From Alistipes shahii WAL 8301 (GTDB lineage Bacteria; Bacteroidota; Bacteroidia; Bacteroidales; Rikenellaceae): 64,000 nt of DNA. The notes under the pieces were generated by a model. The model searched no databases and was not told the origin of the DNA. It worked only from the letters and a program-made list of their open reading frames with translations. Positions 59,603 through 64,000 of this stretch are shown here, piece after piece. The DNA lies in the NCBI RefSeq assembly GCF_025145845.1, contig NZ_CP102253.1:1736001-1800000 (forward strand), given 5' to 3'. The position numbers and the translations under genes were made by a program. How positions within the stretch are numbered: position 1 is the first letter of the stretch; every line of letters starts with the position of its first letter.

Positions 59603-61057
59603 ATGAAAAAATTAACCGATATTCTGAAAAATACCCCCGTCCGGGAGGTGTGCGGCGATACTGCCGCCGCCATTGGCGGGCTGGTCTACGATTCGCGCGC
59701 CGTGAAACCGGGCGACTGCTTCTTCGCCGTTCCGGGCACGCAGAGCGACGGACACGACTATATCCCCATAGCGGTTGAAAAAGGCGCGGCGGCAATCGTC
59801 TGCGAACGGATGCCGGCGGATGCGGCGGAGGGCGTCGCTTATGTTCTCGTCGGGGACTCGGCGGGGGCCATGGCCGATATGGCCGCGGCGTTCTACGACT
59901 ACCCGAGCCGCGAGCTGAAACTCGTGGGCATCACCGGGACCAACGGCAAGACCACGACCGCGACGCTGCTCTACGATCTGGTGCGGGCCATGGGCTACAA
60001 GGCCGGGCTGATCTCGACGGTGGTCTACAAGATCGACGGCCGCGAGGTCGAAGCCACCCACACCACGCCCGATTCGATCCGCCTGAACGCTATGATGCGT
60101 GAAATGGCCGACGCCGGGTGCGCATACTGTTTCATGGAGTGTTCGTCGCACGCCATCGTGCAGGAACGCACGCGGGGCCTCGATTTCGCGGGCGGCATCT
60201 TTTCGAACATCACGCACGACCACCTCGACTACCACAAGACCTTCGCCGAGTACATCCGGGCCAAGAAGCTCTTTTTCGACGGGCTGCCCAAGGGGGCTTT
60301 CGCTCTGACGAACGCCGACGACCGGAACGGACGCGTGATGGTGCAGAACACCGCGGCGGCGGTGAGCGCCTATTCGCTGCGCGCGATGGCCGATTTCCGC
60401 TGCAAGATCGTCGAGATGCACCTCGACGGCATGCTTCTGCGCATCGACGGGCAGGAGTTGTGGGTGGGGCTGCTGGGGCGGTTCAACGCCTACAACCTGC
60501 TGGCGGTCTACGGCGCTGCGGCGCTGCTGGGACTCAACCGGGGCGAGGTGCTGCGCGTGTTGAGCATGCTGCACGCCGTGAGCGGCCGCTTCGAGAAGAT
60601 CCGCGCGGCGAACGGCACGACGGCCATCGTCGACTATGCCCATACGCCCGATGCGCTGGAGAACGTGATTCAGACCATCGAGGAGATCCGCACCCCCGGC
60701 CAGCAGCTGATCGTGGTGTGCGGCTGCGGCGGCGACCGCGACCGGACCAAGCGTCCCGAGATGGCGGCCATTGCCGTGAAGTATGCCACGACGGCGGTTT
60801 TCACCTCCGACAATCCGCGCCACGAGTCGCCCGAGGCGATTCTCGACGACATGGTCGCGGGGCTGGAGCCCGGTGCGCGCTACCTGCGCATCGCCGACCG
60901 CGCCGAGGCGATCCGCACGGCCGTGATGCTCTCGCGTCCGGGCGACATCATCCTCGTGGCGGGCAAGGGGCACGAAACCTATCAGATTGTCGGCGACGTG
61001 AAACATCCTTTCGACGACCGGGAAGAGATAAAGAAGCGCTTTGCGCTTCTCAATTAA
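59603..61057 (+). CDS. murE: UDP-MurNAc-tripeptide synthetase MurE
   Basis: 484 aa. ATP loop GITGTNGKTTTATLL at about 112, and the substrate-specificity motif DNPR in FTSDNPRHESPEAILDDM, which marks enzymes that add meso-diaminopimelate rather than lysine. FGHLDYHKTF-type sequence (THDHLDYHKTFAEYIRAK) and GFNAYN-like LLGRFNAYNLLAVYGAA are also normal. It adds mDAP to UDP-MurNAc-L-Ala-D-Glu in the cytoplasm. The start follows the ftsI stop after 1 bp. The stop codon lies inside an AT-rich repeat element. Confidence 0.96.
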   Translation: MKKLTDILKNTPVREVCGDTAAAIGGLVYDSRAVKPGDCFFAVPGTQSDGHDYIPIAVEKGAAAIVCERMPADAAEGVAYVLVGDSAGAMADMAAAFYDYPSRELKLVGITGTNGKTTTATLLYDLVRAMGYKAGLISTVVYKIDGREVEATHTTPDSIRLNAMMREMADAGCAYCFMECSSHAIVQERTRGLDFAGGIFSNITHDHLDYHKTFAEYIRAKKLFFDGLPKGAFALTNADDRNGRVMVQNTAAAVSAYSLRAMADFRCKIVEMHLDGMLLRIDGQELWVGLLGRFNAYNLLAVYGAAALLGLNRGEVLRVLSMLHAVSGRFEKIRAANGTTAIVDYAHTPDALENVIQTIEEIRTPGQQLIVVCGCGGDRDRTKRPEMAAIAVKYATTAVFTSDNPRHESPEAILDDMVAGLEPGARYLRIADRAEAIRTAVMLSRPGDIILVAGKGHETYQIVGDVKHPFDDREEIKKRFALLN

Positions 61058-61150
61058 AAATGAAAAATTAAGAATTGTTTTTCATTTGTTCGCTTGTCGT
61101 AATGCCACCGTATGGTAATTTTTAATTTTTCATTCTTAATTTTTAATTGA
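61051..61150. repeat. AT-rich elements in the murE-mraY gap
   Basis: 61051-61077 matches, in the gene sense, the element after the NatB-like gene (26 identical bases). 61117-61150 carries a related motif in the reverse orientation (AATTTTTCATTCTTAATTTTTAATTG), ending just before the mraY ATG at 61155. The two could pair into an imperfect hairpin bridging the 97-bp gap, which is the only sizeable break between 55911 and the right edge. Confidence 0.75.
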
Positions 61151-61154
61151 AACC

Positions 61155-62399
61155 ATGCTTTACCATCTATTCAGGTACCTGGACGAGGCCTACGACCTCC
61201 CCGGCTCGGGAATGTTCCAGTACATCTCCTTCCGCGCCGCGGCAGCCATCATCCTCTCGCTGCTGATCGTCATTATCTTCGGACGTTCGATCATCGACTT
61301 CCTGCGCCGCAAGCAGATCGGCGAGGAGATCCGCGACCTCGGGCTTCAGGGCCAGTTGCAGAAGAAAGGCACGCCCACGATGGGCGGCGTGATCATTCTC
61401 GTCGCCATCCTGGTCCCGATGCTGCTCTTCGGCAAGCTGGACAACGTCTACATCCAGCTGCTGCTCGTGTCGACGGTCTGGCTCGGCCTGATCGGCGGTC
61501 TGGACGACTACATCAAGGTTTTCCGCCACAGGAAGGAGGGGTTGAAGGGCCGTTTCAAGATCGTGGGGCAGGTGGGCCTCGGCGTCATCGTCGGAACGAC
61601 CATGTGGCTCTCGCCCGACATCGTCGTGCGCGAGAAGGTCACGCAGCCCGTGCAGACGGTCTATCTGAACGAGGACGGCACGGTGCTCGAAACGGTTCAG
61701 CGCCACGTGGTCGTCAGCTCCGAGAGCCTCAAGACCACGCAGACGACCATCCCCTTCGTCAAAAACAACGAGTTCGACTACGGATGGCTGACGGGCGGAA
61801 ACTCCGTTGCCACATGGATTCTCTACGTGCTGGTCGCGATTTTCGTGGTGACGGCCGTGTCGAACGGCGCCAACCTCACCGACGGCCTGGACGGTCTGGC
61901 GACGGGAGTTTCGGTCCCGATCGTCGCCGTGCTGGGGGTGCTGGCCTATCTTTCGGGCCACATCGTCTATGCCGACTACCTCAATATCATGTACATCCCG
62001 GGCAGCGGCGAGATGGTGGTCTTCGCCGCGGCGCTGGTGGGGGCGCTGGTGGGTTTCCTGTGGTACAACTCCTTCCCGGCCCAGATCTTCATGGGCGACA
62101 CGGGTTCGCTGGCCATCGGCGGCGTGATCGCCGTTTTCGCGCTCTGCATCCGCAAGGAGCTGCTGCTGCCGCTGCTGTGCGGCGTCTTCCTCGTGGAGAG
62201 CTTCTCGGTGATGATGCAGGTCGGCTGGTTCAAGTACACCAAACGCCGCTACGGCGAAGGGCGTCGCATCCTGTTGATGTCTCCGGTCCACCACCACTAC
62301 CAGAAAAAGGGCATCTTCGAGACCAAGATCGTTCTCCGTTTCTGGATCATCTCGCTGCTGTTGGCGGCCATTACGCTGGTAACGCTGAAAATAAGATAA
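61155..62399 (+). CDS. mraY: Phospho-N-acetylmuramoyl-pentapeptide transferase MraY
   Basis: 414 aa polytopic membrane protein. KKGTPTMGGVIIL and GLIGGLDDYIKVF (catalytic Asp pair DD), NLTDGLDGLATGVS, FMGDTGSLAIGG and VHHHYQKKGIFETKIVLRFWI are the family motifs. It transfers phospho-MurNAc-pentapeptide to undecaprenyl phosphate, making lipid I. A loop about 155-220 is somewhat long for the family, as seen in other Bacteroidota. The gene has its own upstream AT-rich gap but I find no clear TAnnTTTG element. Confidence 0.97.
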   Translation: MLYHLFRYLDEAYDLPGSGMFQYISFRAAAAIILSLLIVIIFGRSIIDFLRRKQIGEEIRDLGLQGQLQKKGTPTMGGVIILVAILVPMLLFGKLDNVYIQLLLVSTVWLGLIGGLDDYIKVFRHRKEGLKGRFKIVGQVGLGVIVGTTMWLSPDIVVREKVTQPVQTVYLNEDGTVLETVQRHVVVSSESLKTTQTTIPFVKNNEFDYGWLTGGNSVATWILYVLVAIFVVTAVSNGANLTDGLDGLATGVSVPIVAVLGVLAYLSGHIVYADYLNIMYIPGSGEMVVFAAALVGALVGFLWYNSFPAQIFMGDTGSLAIGGVIAVFALCIRKELLLPLLCGVFLVESFSVMMQVGWFKYTKRRYGEGRRILLMSPVHHHYQKKGIFETKIVLRFWIISLLLAAITLVTLKIR

Positions 62400-62400
62400 T

Positions 62401-63750
62401 ATGAAACAGATCGTCGTTCTGGGCGGGGGAATCAGCGGCTACGGTTCCGCGATCCTCGCCAAAAAGAAGGGGTTCGGGGTCTTCCTCTCCGATGCGGGGC
62501 GCATTGCCGACCGTTACAAGGCCAAGCTGGACGAATGGGAGGTCCCCTACGAGGAGGGCGGCCACACCGAGGAGCGCATCCTCGCGGCCACGGAGGTCGT
62601 CAAGTCGCCCGGCATTCCCGATACGGCCCCGATGGTGCGCAAGATCCGCGAGGCGGGCATTCCGGTGATCTCCGAAATGGAGTTCGCGGGCCGCTATATG
62701 GGCAAGGCCAAATGTATCTGCATCACCGGATCGAACGGGAAGACCACCACCACGTCGCTTATCTACAAGATCATGCGCGACGCGGGGATGAACGTCGCCC
62801 TCGGCGGCAACATCGGCGAGAGTTTCGCCTGGTCGGTCGCTACGGGCGACTACGATTGGTATGTACTGGAATTGAGTTCTTTCCAGTTGGACGGAATGTA
62901 TCGGTTCCGGGCGCATGTCGGGGTGCTGATGAACATTACGCCCGATCACCTCGACCGCTACGACCATTGTTTTCAGAACTATGCCGACTCGAAAATGAGA
63001 ATCGTGCAGAATATGACCTCGCGCGACTGGTTCGTCTACTCGGGCGATGACGAGGTGATCTGGAACGAGATTCCGAAGTACGATTTGAGGATGCGCCAGC
63101 TGCCCTTCGCCGCTAAAAACGCCGTGGCGAGCGGTGCGGGCGACGCGTTTCTCTGCGACGGGAAATTCACCGCAACGGCCGGCAAGGCGTCGGTGGAGAT
63201 CGACACCGCAAAGTTGCAGATCAAGGGGCTTCACAACGCCTACAACGCCATGGCCGCGGCCCTCGCGACCCTTGCGGCGGGCGTCGCCCCGGCGAAGATC
63301 CGCAAATCGCTCTACGCCTTCGCGCCCGTCGAACACCGGCTCGAACCCGTGGCGGAAAAGGACGGCGTGCTGTGGATCAACGACTCGAAGGCCACCAACG
63401 TCGATTCGGTTTACTATGCGCTGGAGAGCATGACGCGCCCCGTGGTGTGGATCGCCGGCGGGACCGACAAGGGCAACGATTACGAGCCGCTGAAGGCCTT
63501 CGCCCGGGCGAAGGTGCACACGCTGGTGTGCATGGGTCTCGATAACGCCAAACTGGTCCGGGAGTTCACGGGCGTGGTCCCGGAGGTGGTCTCGACCGAT
63601 TCGCTCGAAGCGGCCATGACGGCCTCGAAGGCCGCGGCGCGTCCCGGCGATGCGGTGCTGCTGTCGCCTGCCTGCGCGAGTTTCGATCTTTTCCGGAATT
63701 ACGAGAACCGCGGCGAACTGTTCAAGAACTGGGTCGAAGAAAAAGCATAG
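62401..63750 (+). CDS. murD: UDP-MurNAc-L-alanine:D-glutamate ligase MurD
   Basis: 449 aa. N-terminal Rossmann VVLGGGISGYGSAILAKKKGF, ATP loop CITGSNGKTTTTSLIYKI, NITPDHLDRYDHCFQNYADSK, HRLEPVAEKDGVLWINDSKATNVDSV and WIAGGTDKGNDY match MurD. It adds D-glutamate to UDP-MurNAc-L-alanine in the cytoplasm. It follows mraY after 1 bp, and precedes ftsW by 3 bp. Confidence 0.97.
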   Translation: MKQIVVLGGGISGYGSAILAKKKGFGVFLSDAGRIADRYKAKLDEWEVPYEEGGHTEERILAATEVVKSPGIPDTAPMVRKIREAGIPVISEMEFAGRYMGKAKCICITGSNGKTTTTSLIYKIMRDAGMNVALGGNIGESFAWSVATGDYDWYVLELSSFQLDGMYRFRAHVGVLMNITPDHLDRYDHCFQNYADSKMRIVQNMTSRDWFVYSGDDEVIWNEIPKYDLRMRQLPFAAKNAVASGAGDAFLCDGKFTATAGKASVEIDTAKLQIKGLHNAYNAMAAALATLAAGVAPAKIRKSLYAFAPVEHRLEPVAEKDGVLWINDSKATNVDSVYYALESMTRPVVWIAGGTDKGNDYEPLKAFARAKVHTLVCMGLDNAKLVREFTGVVPEVVSTDSLEAAMTASKAAARPGDAVLLSPACASFDLFRNYENRGELFKNWVEEKA

Positions 63751-63753
63751 CCG

Positions 63754-64000
63754 ATGGTGCGGGACGAGAGCAGATACGACGACCGGGCGACGGCGGAGGC
63801 GGCGCGCGACGCTGCGCCGCGCGGCGGCAGGCGGACTTCGGGGAGCGGTGACGCGGCCTCCGGCGAGGAGTGCGCCTGCGGGACGGAGACGGCCGGGAAA
63901 TCGGGGTTCCGCCTCTTTACGGGCGACCGCGTGCTGTGGATCATCGTCGCCGCGCTGGCGGTGATCTCGGTGTTGGTGGTCTACTCCTCGACGGCCAAGA
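63754..64000 (+). CDS. ftsW: FtsW (SEDS-family glycosyltransferase), N-terminal part
   Basis: The first 82 residues are in the window. Residues 1-50 are hydrophilic and rich in Arg, Ala, Gly and Asp (MVRDESRYDDRATAEAARDA). After them comes FRLFTGDRVLWIIVAALAVISVLVVYSSTAK, the first membrane segment and the GDRxLW start typical of Bacteroidota FtsW. It polymerises septal glycan chains with FtsI. ATG lies 3 bp after the murD stop. The extension may be read from this start; a shorter start is not seen before the membrane segment. Cut by the window end. Confidence 0.85.
   Translation, partial: MVRDESRYDDRATAEAARDAAPRGGRRTSGSGDAASGEECACGTETAGKSGFRLFTGDRVLWIIVAALAVISVLVVYSSTAK

Noticed and set aside
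1..64000. tRNA, rRNA, insertion sequence or phage integration
   Set aside because: I looked for tRNA-like and rRNA sequence, transposase and integrase motifs and flanking repeats and saw none, but without a covariance or profile search small RNAs could be missed.

Overview
The window looks like a chromosome segment from a high-GC member of the Bacteroidota, most likely an Alistipes-like member of the Bacteroidales (inference). The support is a SusC/SusD polysaccharide utilization locus under a hybrid two-component sensor, several TAnnTTTG-type -7 promoter elements, many lipoproteins with acidic residues after the lipobox Cys, a GlsB/GlsA-like acyltransferase pair and a Bacteroidota-style mraW-ftsL-ftsI-murE-mraY-murD-ftsW cluster. 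I saw no rRNA or tRNA genes, CRISPR array, insertion sequence or phage genes.

Layout. (1) 1-6179, minus strand: a housekeeping run pheS > TPR protein > EnvC-like factor > ybeY > lipoprotein > mnmG (cut by the window edge). (2) 6256-8553, plus: a patatin/outer-membrane-barrel phospholipase. (3) 8621-38107: a polysaccharide utilization locus of about 29 kb. From its upstream end it holds a hybrid sensor-regulator (HTCS), SusC, SusD, a SusE-like lipoprotein, a lipoprotein resembling a glycoside hydrolase, an FAD oxidoreductase with an N-terminal beta domain, an SGNH-like protein, GH36, GH2 beta-glucuronidase, GH88, a CE15 esterase, another GH2, a GH35-type beta-sandwich protein with no catalytic barrel, GH3 and two GH43 enzymes. 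The enzymes point to a glucuronic-acid-bearing, arabinose/galactose-decorated glycan such as an arabinogalactan or a glucuronoarabinoxylan; the exact substrate is not determined. (4) 38484-44348, minus: an M13 peptidase, pgk and a NatAB-type ABC exporter. (5) 44957-47251, plus: a glycerophosphodiesterase and a GlpT-like organophosphate antiporter. (6) 47331-52195: a small membrane protein, then a hybrid histidine kinase with HPt domain, an NtrC-type sigma-54 activator, and a sigma-54-like promoter with clustered TTCCACA motifs in front of a small exported Pro/Glu/Lys-rich protein. (7) 52318-53829, minus: a lipoprotein joining a BACON domain to a domain that matches GT80 sialyltransferases in its key residues and their spacing. 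(8) 53952-55817, minus: GlsB/GlsA-like acyltransferases. (9) 55911-64000, plus: the division and cell wall (dcw) cluster, ending inside ftsW.

The most notable points are the BACON-GT80 lipoprotein, the self-contained sigma-54 circuit with its putative enhancer sites, and the PUL's unusual accessory genes (FAD oxidoreductase, lone GH35 beta-sandwich, unclassified barrel lipoprotein, GH88 without a lyase). Also worth checking are a 68-bp tandem repeat after the M13 peptidase gene and an AT-rich element that follows two distant genes in the same sense.
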